DNA of 64,000 nucleotides from Clostridiales bacterium (GTDB lineage: Bacteria; Bacillota; Clostridia; Peptostreptococcales; Acidaminobacteraceae), in assembly GCA_016342415.1 (NCBI GenBank), contig JAEIOD010000006.1, positions 124,001-188,000 on the forward strand. The letters run 5' to 3'. Positions 8,585-16,788 of the stretch are shown here, piece after piece; the first letter of the stretch is position 1, and every line of letters starts with the position of its first letter. A program made the translations under genes and the position numbers. The notes beneath the pieces were generated by a model. The model was given only the letters and a program-made list of their open reading frames with translations. It ran no database searches and was not told the origin of the DNA.

Positions 8585-9033
8585 GATACACGTCTTTCTT
8601 TTAAGAATCTCTCAAAATTCTTCTTATAACTTCTATTGATCATTAAATACTCTCCATTTTCCATAATGGCTCTTACACGCATATTGAGTTCTGGCTTGAT
8701 AGCCTGTATGTAATATATATTTACAACATTGGATTTATTAATTCTTATGAATCCATGAATTCCTAACTCTTCTTCTATACTATTTAACCGTTCTTCCACT
8801 TCAAATATTTGATTTTTCAAATAAGCGAAAGTTTTTTTATCGACGGATTCAAAATAAAAGACTTGATCCATTTCAAAGTACACCTTTTGACCATCATTAT
8901 TTTTCCCTATAAGTTGTGAAGACCTTTCAGCAGATGATATGGCTATCACCCGGTTAATAAGAGGTGACATCTCCTTATAATAGATATCAATATGTTCTTC
9001 AGTCTCTTTACTTTGAAACAGATTTATTTTCAT
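8581..9033 (-). CDS. LytTR-domain transcriptional regulator
   Basis: 150 residues with no receiver domain. The last 100 residues form a LytTR DNA-binding domain (VYFEMDQVFYFESVDKKTFAY, then FIRINKSNVVNIYYIQAIKP and the RSYKKNFERFL end). A short N-terminal part replaces the receiver, so activity is likely set by the coupled DUF3021 protein rather than by phosphorylation. The SD AGGAG is clear. Paired direct repeats that fit a LytTR operator lie ahead of the operon (10077-10112), implying control of its own transcription. Confidence 0.87.
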   Translation of the reverse strand: MKINLFQSKETEEHIDIYYKEMSPLINRVIAISSAERSSQLIGKNNDGQKVYFEMDQVFYFESVDKKTFAYLKNQIFEVEERLNSIEEELGIHGFIRINKSNVVNIYYIQAIKPELNMRVRAIMENGEYLMINRSYKKNFERFLKERRVS

Positions 9034-9058
9034 TTGTTCTCCTATAGTTTATGTCTTG

Positions 9059-9997
9059 TTATTTATTAAGAAATTCAAATACTTTCTCTTCATATTCTAC
9101 AGGAAAATCAATGTAGCCTTCAATATGTTTCGTATCCACTAGCCAAATTTCTTTTTCAGCAGATTGTATAGAATCATATAAATTTTGACCCATGGCAATT
9201 GGTGCTATGTCATCTTGTTCACTTTGAATGACCAAAACCGGTATTTCACATGATTCAAGTGCCTTGCTGGCATCTGCATCATCAAATCCAAATCCGTGTT
9301 TTGTTTTTAATGAAAGATCTCCACACCAAACGGCATAAGAGTACGGTAGTCCAGTGTTCATATCATCCCAAACACTCTTAAAGACACTTTCCAAACTCTC
9401 AAATGACGAATCCATAATCACACCATCAACATTTTGATTGGCATGATCAGTTCCTGCATATAAGCCAGCTGTTGCTCCACCCATTGAAAACCCATGAACA
9501 ATAATCTTACCTTCTAAATTTTGACTGTTGATGTAATCGACAACTGCTTTTATATCCAGTTTTTCAAAATATCCAAACGACACTTTATCATCTAGTGATT
9601 CACCACTTGCACGTTGGTCTATGGCGATAACATTATAATTGTTTTTAAGATACATTTCTGCTTGGGGATAAACACTTACAAAGTCTCCCCCCAAACCATG
9701 AACTAGAATAACAGTATCTTGTGCGGACAAAAGTTCGCCACCGATTAATGCAAATGGTACAATCACGCCATCTTCAGAAGTGATGCTTTTTTTTGTAATT
9801 GTATAGTGTTCTTCAAATGATTCTATTGAAAACTCCCATGCTTCTAATTGATAGACACTGGCTTCTTTTGTATCTTTTCCTTCATTTTGATAAATCAAAG
9901 CATCAGCGATCTGATTGCCTATGACAACACTCACTCCAACAACTGCTACAAGAATCAATATACAAACAATAAGTCCTACTTTTTTTAATACTTTCAT
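9059..9997 (-). CDS. Membrane-anchored alpha/beta hydrolase
   Basis: An N-terminal hydrophobic helix (residues 8-28) is followed by an alpha/beta hydrolase: oxyanion segment VHGLGGDF, IDQRASGES, nucleophile elbow GFSMGG, Asp in QSEQDD and His in DTKHIEGY. This is the BAAT/YqkD-like group, probably acting outside the membrane on an ester or peptide-like substrate that cannot be named. It is the first gene of the operon with LytTR and DUF3021 (25-base gap), so it is the likely output of that regulatory pair. Confidence 0.82.
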   Translation of the reverse strand: MKVLKKVGLIVCILILVAVVGVSVVIGNQIADALIYQNEGKDTKEASVYQLEAWEFSIESFEEHYTITKKSITSEDGVIVPFALIGGELLSAQDTVILVHGLGGDFVSVYPQAEMYLKNNYNVIAIDQRASGESLDDKVSFGYFEKLDIKAVVDYINSQNLEGKIIVHGFSMGGATAGLYAGTDHANQNVDGVIMDSSFESLESVFKSVWDDMNTGLPYSYAVWCGDLSLKTKHGFGFDDADASKALESCEIPVLVIQSEQDDIAPIAMGQNLYDSIQSAEKEIWLVDTKHIEGYIDFPVEYEEKVFEFLNK

Positions 9998-10038
9998 AAC
10001 AACCTCTTTCTCATCTCTTTATAGATTATCTTAGTGTC

Positions 10039-10112
10039 ACATTATCAGACTTTAAAAGGTGTATCCAATGATTTTTACTATGTTACATTTTAAGATGACT
10101 ATGTTGCATTTC
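10039..10112 (-). promoter_or_regulatory. Promoter with paired LytTR-type direct repeats
   Basis: Direct repeats ACTATGTTACATTT (10077) and ACTATGTTGCATTT (10098) are exactly 21 bp apart, the two-turn spacing used by LytTR regulators such as AgrA. They lie just upstream of a minus-strand -35 (TTGGAT, 10063-10068) and -10 (TAATGT, 10039-10044; spacer 18). That is where an activator of the hydrolase-LytTR-DUF3021 operon would bind. The match to the AgrA consensus is partial (GTT core kept). Confidence 0.6.
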
Positions 10113-10229
10113 TCATTAAATTTGACTTCATTATATTTTGTTAATTTTTTATCAATCACGTGAAAATTCTCTGTGACTGTGTTATACTAATCGTAACTTA
10201 AAGCTAAAAAAACAATAAGGAGTTTGAAT

Positions 10230-10730
10230 ATGGGTTTCTATTATAAAGGTGTACCTGATGGTACGTACTGTCTGACCGGTTATGAAGGTCATGATACACA
10301 TGTGGAGTTTCCTAAAAATATAGTGATTTCAATATTAAATGATAAATTATTTAAAGGACATACTGAGATTGAGTCAGTTGATATTCCAGATACCGTGACT
10401 CAAATAGGAGGATTTGTATTTGACGGTTGCACCAACCTAAAGTCGATCAAACTACCGCCTAATTTAATTGATATGTGGCAATATGCATTAACCCGTATGA
10501 GCATTGAAACAATTGAAATTCCTGGTAGTTTACATGCAATCATTCCATTCGTATTCAATCAATGCACCTCTCTAAAGACTGTTGTCATTAACGAAGGATG
10601 TAGACAAATTGATGCATGGGCCTTTAAAGACTGTACTTCGTTAACAGATGTTTATGTACCACCATCACTTACGAAAATAAGCGATAAAGCATTTGAAGGC
10701 TGCAATGAGGTTACCATTCACAAAAAATAA
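10230..10730 (+). CDS. BspA-like leucine-rich repeat protein, no signal peptide
   Basis: 166 residues made of about five BspA/LRR_5 repeats (IPDTVTQIGGFVFDGCTNLK, IEIPGSLHAIIPFVFNQCTS, VPPSLTKISDKAFEGC). Most BspA-like proteins are secreted adhesins; this one has no signal peptide or anchor, so it is probably cytoplasmic. The ATG at 10230 is preceded by AAGGAG at seven bases; a TTG six bases upstream is too close to the SD. It is monocistronic and divergent from the LytTR operon. Confidence 0.8.
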   Translation: MGFYYKGVPDGTYCLTGYEGHDTHVEFPKNIVISILNDKLFKGHTEIESVDIPDTVTQIGGFVFDGCTNLKSIKLPPNLIDMWQYALTRMSIETIEIPGSLHAIIPFVFNQCTSLKTVVINEGCRQIDAWAFKDCTSLTDVYVPPSLTKISDKAFEGCNEVTIHKK

Positions 10731-10732
10731 AC

Positions 10733-10763
10733 AATGACTAATACTGAAAAAGTATTAGTCATT
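10733..10763. terminator. Bidirectional terminator
   Basis: AATGACTAATACT/AGTATTAGTCATT is a 13-bp perfect stem with loop GAAAA, followed by TTATT. It is shared by the convergent LRR gene and the SF0329-like gene. Confidence 0.85.
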
Positions 10764-10766
10764 TTA

Positions 10767-11333
10767 TTATCCTAGTCTTCTTAAGTTATAAAAATATTTT
10801 ACGACAGGATGTTTCATTTGCATCTGTCTTTCCATATTTACAATACGCTTTTTACCAACTCTTCGATCCATCAATGCAAATATATTAAGTAGAATATCAT
10901 CACATTCCAGACATTTTTCGATCGGCTCAGATAAAAATTTCAAAACAGACTTTTGAAAATCCGATTTATACAGATCATTTTGAGCTTTAAAGACTACCCG
11001 AGCATACTCGGTTAACTTATTGTTTTTTGCAATTACTGACAGTCTATCCTCAGGAATCTTATCACCTAATTCTTTCCTAACTTTTTCAAGATCCTCTGAT
11101 GTCACTGTCATATTGATAGTCGAATCATTTTTTATCTCTTGTTCTGTTTGATACCACTTAATCATCAGAGTGTTTTCCTTTATATTAAAAACTTCCTTCT
11201 TATCAACAAGAATATAACATTGAGTCTTTTTATCTGGCAAATATCGATAACCAGAAGCAATGTATTCTACTCTACCTACAAGAGCCGGAGACAGAAAACC
11301 TTCTATTTGTTTCTTTAATTTATTCCAATTCAT
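10767..11333 (-). CDS. Conserved hypothetical protein (SF0329-like)
   Basis: A soluble 188-residue protein with a tryptophan/charged N-terminus (NWNKLKKQIEGFLSPALVGR), a GYRYLPDKKTQCYI segment, and a C-terminus DRRVGKKRI...HPVVKYFYNLR. It resembles the uncharacterised SF0329 family as I remember it, and no function is known. The SD AAGGGG is close to the ATG. It stands alone, sharing a terminator with the LRR gene. Confidence 0.6.
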   Translation of the reverse strand: MNWNKLKKQIEGFLSPALVGRVEYIASGYRYLPDKKTQCYILVDKKEVFNIKENTLMIKWYQTEQEIKNDSTINMTVTSEDLEKVRKELGDKIPEDRLSVIAKNNKLTEYARVVFKAQNDLYKSDFQKSVLKFLSEPIEKCLECDDILLNIFALMDRRVGKKRIVNMERQMQMKHPVVKYFYNLRRLG

Positions 11334-11432
11334 CCAACCCCTTCTTTCATATCAAACTATACTTACTAAATAAGTATACCTTACAGTTATTAGACCTGCA
11401 AGATGATGTCATTTGAGCTTTAAGATAAGGGA

Positions 11433-11700
11433 CTAGACCAGCCCCTTATTTGGAATAGATATGACCATCTCTGTACCATCATGAAACTCTTGATCTAGAT
11501 ACAAATTACCATTCAAATAGTGGTATGCCATACTGTTGGAAACGAACAATCCCATCCCTGAACTATGGGGACTTGTACTGTAAAACGAACTGAAAATCTC
11601 TGCATAAATTTGAGGTTTAATACCAACGCCGTTTTCATCAATTCATATGCTAATGAATTTAAATAAAAGTCAAATAGCCAACCATGCCATATAGTGACAC
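11433..11700 (-). pseudogene. C-terminal remnant of a sensor histidine kinase
   Basis: On the minus strand, IDENGVGIKPQIYAEIFSSF followed by STSPHSSGMGLFVSNS is an HATPase domain (N/G1 and G2 boxes, FYSTSPHSSGMGL typical of a class with a short ATP lid). It ends in GTEMVISIPNKGLV and a stop. In-frame TGA codons interrupt it immediately upstream and no H-box or start remains. Confidence 0.7.
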
Positions 11701-11772
11701 CAAGAGAAAAGTCAAGTGAGAACATTTTGCTTGCAACACATCAAATATATCATAGATTTATTTTCTCATTAA

Positions 11773-11874
11773 TGGGTACTAATTACACGAGTTGAAGTAT
11801 CCTATTATGATTCTGAAACGATTGAACATAACTTTGCTTTCATCAAACCAATCCCATTACATACAAATATTTAA
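11773..11874 (+). pseudogene. Orphan coding tail before the RelA/SpoT gene
   Basis: A 33-codon open tail without a start (VEVSYYDSETIEHNFAFI, ending LHTNI) stops 12 bases before the next ATG. It could be the end of a lost upstream gene. I do not recognise it; it may be chance. Confidence 0.25.
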
Positions 11875-11886
11875 AAGAGGATAATT

Positions 11887-14208
11887 ATGAATAAAACTTA
11901 TTTGAAACATCTAGAAGATTATGGTCTTGTGTATAAGACATATATCGAGTATTCCATATTCCTTAGTGACGTTTTATCAAAGGCGTGTGATTCGTATGCA
12001 CCAAAGTCCCTTGTTCAAAGTAGAGCCAAGTCACTTTCGAGTTATGCCGAAAAAATAATTAGAAAAGAAGAAAAAATTGCAAGTCCTTTGGAAGAGTTGA
12101 CTGATTTGGCTGGTGCTCGAGTAATCACACAAACAAAAGACCAACTTGACGACATATGTGAGTTTATCGAGCATTATTTTAAAGTTGATTACTCAAATAG
12201 TCTCAACAAGAGTGATATATTGAACTATGACCAATTTGGTTATATGTCTGTTCATTATGTCGTAAGCGTACCAGATGATAATGCTATACTTGGATTTTTG
12301 ATAACTGATGACATCAGACATAAAAAAGCTGAAATACAAGTCAGAACACTACTTCAACACGTTTGGTCAGAAATGGACCATGACAGATTTTATAAAGCGT
12401 CATTCAATGTTCCTAAGCATCTAAGACGTGATGATTATCGACTTGCAGCCATAATAGAAAATACCGATGCCCTTCTTTCTGATTTGATTAAGCGTATTGG
12501 CTACTTCGAAAACAACTATACGCCTTTTTTATCAGAAGAAACTATTTTAAAAGAGCTCACTACATTAAAAACACTTTATAATATAGAACCTGATCCCACC
12601 AATAAACCCCACCTTTTATTGAAGATATCAAAACTATCCTCGATGATTGGAGAATGGGAGTTTACAATAAAAATCGGATCAGAGTTCCTACGTTCTGAAA
12701 TAGAAATCAATGACATACTATTGACTGAGATAAGATATATGATTGGTCAAGCATACATTATGAGTTCTAATCCAGAAAATGATTATATTAATAAAGGCAT
12801 TAACATAATGACAGAATTGTTATTCTCTCTTGATAACAAAAAATTTAATTCCTCTAAGGAAAAATCACTCAAACTTAAAACGATTGTTCAGCTGGCTAAA
12901 GCTTATAATAAAAACAAAAATTTTAAGGAATCAAAAAGACTCTATTTTGAAGCTTATCAAATTGATTCAAACAATCCTTATATACTTGAGGAATGTTTAC
13001 ATTATTATTCTGAATTTAAAGAAAACGACCTGATGATTCTACCAGTACTGGAAAACTCAATCCAAATACTGAATAGTCATATTGACTCATCGATTGAATT
13101 GCCAAATGCTCTATTTCTTAAAGCAAGATTCAATTTTCTTCTAGGTCGGATTGATATAAGTCAAAATGAATATATTGCAGCATTTAACTTTTGCAAAACC
13201 AATAAAATACTAAATGATAAAATTAAACAATCATTACTTAAGGAAGTCAGCTTTTTTAAGACTTTGATAATATCAAAAGAAATTAAGACAACTCTCAATA
13301 TTCTCGAATTGTTTTTATTAAATATTGAAAAAACACATAAAAAGCGATTTAAAAAAAACATACTTCTAGGTGTTGATAATATCATCAATCCATTTCTATT
13401 AACTTACTATAACAATCTCATCAACTCAAAGAATTTAATGGTCAGTACGGATTATGTCAATCACTCTAGTTTCGATGCATTCTTAGCACAACTTGGTAAT
13501 TGCATTTTGGAAGGTAATGAATTGTTTTTTTATGTTTTAGGTGAAAATACAAATTCGATCAAAGGCATTAGATTGCTCTTATCTCTAGGTATCAATGTAA
13601 TAATTTTAAAAGATACTACAATAGTTGAACATGAGATAATCAACGATTCCAATTATATTAACAACAGAAACATTATAATTTTACCTAATGATTACGCTAC
13701 ATTGAGTGCTACAGTTTTACAGCAGTCTCTACAGAATGCTCACTCGGTAAACTTAAAAGCGGACCAAATTTTAAGAGTTGCGAAATCTTTTCATGACAGT
13801 TATGTCACCTCTATTAAAACAAAAGATATATCCCAACTTCCTTGGGATGATTTAGAATCTGAATTAAAAACCTTTAATATCTCTCAGGCAAAATTCATTG
13901 AAGTTGTTTTAGCTGAATGTGATTATACGATTAGAGAAAGTAGTCACCCTAAACCCATCCATTTCAATATTCAAGAATTAAACACCATGGCTGAAATGGT
14001 CTATGGAAAAAAGCTCTCCTCAAAGATTTTGGATGGATGGAGTTACTCTAAAACTGAAAATATCAAGGAAAAAAAATCATCAACTATACTTCCATGGAGC
14101 AAACTTGATGACGACATACGTAATTTAGAAATTGATAACATCAAAAACTATTCACAAATTTTAAATTCCGTCGGTTTTGAAATATATAAAGAGTTGGGTC
14201 GTTATTAA
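11887..14208 (+). CDS. RelA/SpoT nucleotidyltransferase with TPR-like, Rossmann-like and two RyR-like domains
   Basis: Residues 20-200 are a RelA/SpoT synthetase domain: SRAKSLSSYAEKI (Arg46, Lys48), TDLAGARVI, FGYMSVHYVV (Tyr119, His123) and AEIQVRTLLQHVW (Glu149, Arg153). There is no HD hydrolase, TGS or ACT domain. Residues 230-480 are helical and TPR-like. Residues 535-620 look Rossmann-like (FFYVLGENTNSIKG, then GINVIILKD). At 627-684 (SFHDSY, LPWDDLESELKTFNISQA) and 695-770 (GWSYSKTENIKEKK, ILPWSKLDDDI, LNSVGFEIY) are two RyR-like repeats. Small alarmone or tRNA-modifying synthetases are about 200-250 residues, so two thirds of this 773-residue protein is extra. It stands alone in AT-rich DNA between remnants. 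A defence or stress role is inference only. Confidence 0.8.
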   Translation: MNKTYLKHLEDYGLVYKTYIEYSIFLSDVLSKACDSYAPKSLVQSRAKSLSSYAEKIIRKEEKIASPLEELTDLAGARVITQTKDQLDDICEFIEHYFKVDYSNSLNKSDILNYDQFGYMSVHYVVSVPDDNAILGFLITDDIRHKKAEIQVRTLLQHVWSEMDHDRFYKASFNVPKHLRRDDYRLAAIIENTDALLSDLIKRIGYFENNYTPFLSEETILKELTTLKTLYNIEPDPTNKPHLLLKISKLSSMIGEWEFTIKIGSEFLRSEIEINDILLTEIRYMIGQAYIMSSNPENDYINKGINIMTELLFSLDNKKFNSSKEKSLKLKTIVQLAKAYNKNKNFKESKRLYFEAYQIDSNNPYILEECLHYYSEFKENDLMILPVLENSIQILNSHIDSSIELPNALFLKARFNFLLGRIDISQNEYIAAFNFCKTNKILNDKIKQSLLKEVSFFKTLIISKEIKTTLNILELFLLNIEKTHKKRFKKNILLGVDNIINPFLLTYYNNLINSKNLMVSTDYVNHSSFDAFLAQLGNCILEGNELFFYVLGENTNSIKGIRLLLSLGINVIILKDTTIVEHEIINDSNYINNRNIIILPNDYATLSATVLQQSLQNAHSVNLKADQILRVAKSFHDSYVTSIKTKDISQLPWDDLESELKTFNISQAKFIEVVLAECDYTIRESSHPKPIHFNIQELNTMAEMVYGKKLSSKILDGWSYSKTENIKEKKSSTILPWSKLDDDIRNLEIDNIKNYSQILNSVGFEIYKELGRY

Positions 14209-14217
14209 ACCCAACTC
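14191..14217 (+). terminator. Hairpin overlapping the stop codon of the RelA/SpoT-RyR gene
   Basis: GAGTTGGGT/ACCCAACTC is a 9-bp perfect stem whose loop contains the TAA stop. The following tail (ATTGTATATTT) is only moderately T-rich. Confidence 0.55.
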
Positions 14218-14629
14218 ATTGTATATTTCCGATATAGTACATCGTAACTCTTCTTAAAAGGCATATCCGTATTTATCACAATACAGAAGTTCAAAGAATA
14301 TGACACCAAATTATTTCTTTTTTTTCAACTTATTTATTCCTAACTCATTCCAAAGTGACTGAGAACATACTAAAGTTAATTATTTCATTCAAAAATAAAT
14401 AAACCATTAGACTTTTCTCTTCTTACATTCTCCTAGGAAACAATTGATTTCAATATATCTTTAAATCAATCGTAAAATAACTACGTAAGGACCCTATTTT
14501 AAAAAGAACTAATAAAATCATATCATAATATTGCAACGCTTTTGTATTTCCATAATCGTTATTCTATGATTTTTATTCCCAGAGTATTGTAATAAAAATG
14601 ATTTTAATTAAATTAACTTAACTTTAAAA
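14209..14629. other. Intergenic region without recognisable gene
   Basis: Apart from the 3' arm of the preceding hairpin, this very AT-rich stretch shows no open frame with a start signal, no clear promoter and no repeat. Confidence 0.5.
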
Positions 14630-16144
14630 TCATAAATAAAATAAAGCATTTACAACTTGATTCCTCCCATTTTTTTTAGCTTGATACATAGCTATATCTG
14701 TGGAGTATATAAAATATCCGATAGTCTTATCAGATTCAGGTATGATAGAATTAACACCTAGACTTACTGTTACACGCCCGTATGGTGAAAGTAAATGCTC
14801 CATATTGGAGTTATAAACTGTTTTGACTATCTTGGAACCCAGTTTTTCAGCCTGTTCTAAGGTATTATCACGTCTAATGATGATAAATTCCTCGCCACCA
14901 TACCTTGCAAAGAAATCCTCCGGTTCCAGTAATTCACGGACCTGATCACACATTTTTTGGATAACTTGATCTCCTTTAACATGTCCATAATGGTCATTAT
15001 ATTTCTTGAAGTTATCAATATCAAACAATATCATAGTAATTTCTTTTTTTTCTAGAAGACAATCATTCCAATAGCTTTCGAGTTCTTCGTCAAAACTTCC
15101 TCTGTTATATATTTTTGTCATAGCGTCAATTTTGGATTTATAATCAAGTTGCTCATTGATGTTGTTAATTGTTTTGTATGCTTCTTTCAACTCATTATTT
15201 CTAGATTCGAGTACTTTATTGTTACTTACCATCGACTTTTGATAAACATATATCATTCCGATGGTAGTCAAAATCAACAATAGGAAAAAAGCATTCAAAA
15301 TCAAGGTTACTCTCGATATATAATAATTTTTAAAAACATCTTTGCTTTTCATTGCAATACCGATAAGCCAATTAGACTCTGGAAGCATCCTAGTCACAGC
15401 AAAGACGTCTTCACCATTTACTTTGTATACAACATTATCATAGTCATTTTCAAATAAAGATCCTATGAAAGTGGGATCATCAATGGCATCAAGCTCATAA
15501 AAGTTTCTGCCAATCCAATCAGGTGCCAAGGTATGACCTATGATTATTCCTTCTTCAGTTACAATATATGCATAAGTACCAGTTTTTAACTCTAGCTGAT
15601 TTAGTTTCTCGTTTAGGTCCAGTACCAGGATATCAATTCCTAATACACCTATAAACTTATTTGAAATATAAATGGGTGAACTAATAGTTATAGCATTTTC
15701 ACCACTATCAGCATCGAGGTAAACATCAGAAATGGTAGTGCAATTTTTCTCTACTGTATCAATATACCAGTCACGATTTCTTGCATCGTAACCTTCTGGT
15801 GGGATCCAATCATCTCCTGTAAGGAACCTTCCATCTTCTAGTCCTATATAGGCAACACTAACCAACTCGTCATCCATTCCAATTTCTAAATAATCATTAT
15901 AGATATTTTCAATTGTCAGAGTATCATAATCAATGTTTTGAATTATCTCTTTGGACGTCTCAAGTATTACAATTTTTTCACTTACCCATTTTGTAAATTT
16001 GACCAATGCATCAGAGACTTTGTTGACCATTTCTATCTCGGCACTACGCTTGGCTTCAACGTTAATTTTAAGTGTGTTTAGAGTAATAATACACAAACTT
16101 GAAAATATAATAGTTAATGCTAATAACAAGAATTTTTTATTCAC
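14630..16144 (-). CDS. Membrane diguanylate cyclase with dCache sensor
   Basis: 504 residues: membrane helix at 5-24, an extracellular double-Cache domain (about 40-270, with GLEDGRFLTG, RNRDWYIDT, SSPIYISNKFIGVLGIDI), a second helix near 278-300, a short coil, then GGDEF. The active-site loop is ARYGGEEFIII, so synthesis of c-di-GMP from GTP is expected. The inhibitory I-site RxxD reads ExxD (EPED), so product feedback is probably lost. A perfect GGAGGTGA SD precedes the ATG by about ten bases. Monocistronic. Confidence 0.9.
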   Translation of the reverse strand: MNKKFLLLALTIIFSSLCIITLNTLKINVEAKRSAEIEMVNKVSDALVKFTKWVSEKIVILETSKEIIQNIDYDTLTIENIYNDYLEIGMDDELVSVAYIGLEDGRFLTGDDWIPPEGYDARNRDWYIDTVEKNCTTISDVYLDADSGENAITISSPIYISNKFIGVLGIDILVLDLNEKLNQLELKTGTYAYIVTEEGIIIGHTLAPDWIGRNFYELDAIDDPTFIGSLFENDYDNVVYKVNGEDVFAVTRMLPESNWLIGIAMKSKDVFKNYYISRVTLILNAFFLLLILTTIGMIYVYQKSMVSNNKVLESRNNELKEAYKTINNINEQLDYKSKIDAMTKIYNRGSFDEELESYWNDCLLEKKEITMILFDIDNFKKYNDHYGHVKGDQVIQKMCDQVRELLEPEDFFARYGGEEFIIIRRDNTLEQAEKLGSKIVKTVYNSNMEHLLSPYGRVTVSLGVNSIIPESDKTIGYFIYSTDIAMYQAKKNGRNQVVNALFYL

Positions 16145-16310
16145 TAAACATCACCTCCCTCATTGATCAATTCCTAACAAGTTAATTAATACCCCATTCT
16201 AATATCTCAAAATCATAACAAACCTGCTTACACTAAATTTTGATACTGTTCTAGATGTTGATAGTTCACAATTAAGTTATAATAAAACTGCACTAAAAAG
16301 GAGTCGATAG

Positions 16311-16529
16311 AAGCGAAATAAAATTATATCTATTTTAATTGTTTTATCAATATATTTAAGTGGTTGTAAAGAAGTATCTAACAAAAATAACTTTGAGATT
16401 CTACATGATGATGAGAATAGTCAATCTCATCTACAACATGCACAAAAACCAGAAGACTCGTATCCTTACTCCAATAAATCTTTAATATTCTACCCTTTGT
16501 GCTTATTATTAGATAGCAACTTCATATGA
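16311..16529 (+). pseudogene. Small lipoprotein gene with a broken start codon
   Basis: The frame KRNKIISILIVLSIYLSGCK is a complete lipoprotein signal (charged N-terminus, hydrophobic core, lipobox LSGC) followed by a hydrophilic His/Gln-rich segment; it stops after 72 codons. AAGGAG stands at the right distance, but the expected start is ATAG instead of ATG, putting a TAG in frame directly before AAG. One inserted A explains this. No alternative start is in frame. The rest of 16145-16699 shows nothing else. Confidence 0.55.
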
Positions 16530-16699
16530 TAACACCCTTCACATATTATATTTCCATTATTAGAGATTATTATTAAAATTAACTTTCGCTCATTTGTATT
16601 GTTAAATTTTCCCGAAGTATTTTCCCATAAAATATTATCTTACAAACTTATTCATACAATTTGGAATTTTCTGACTATTGTCAACATATTTAAAATAAA

Positions 16700-16728
16700 C
16701 AACTCCCTAAAACCATATTAGGGAGTTG
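16700..16728 (-). terminator. Terminator of the ATP-grasp/M20-like gene
   Basis: CAACTCCCTAA/TTAGGGAGTTG is an 11-bp perfect stem 60 bases past the stop. It is followed on the minus strand by TTTATTTT. Confidence 0.85.
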
Positions 16729-16788
16729 CAAATTATTTGTGAAAAAAACGATATATCAACATTTCTGTACTACAACGTCTTTATAATT

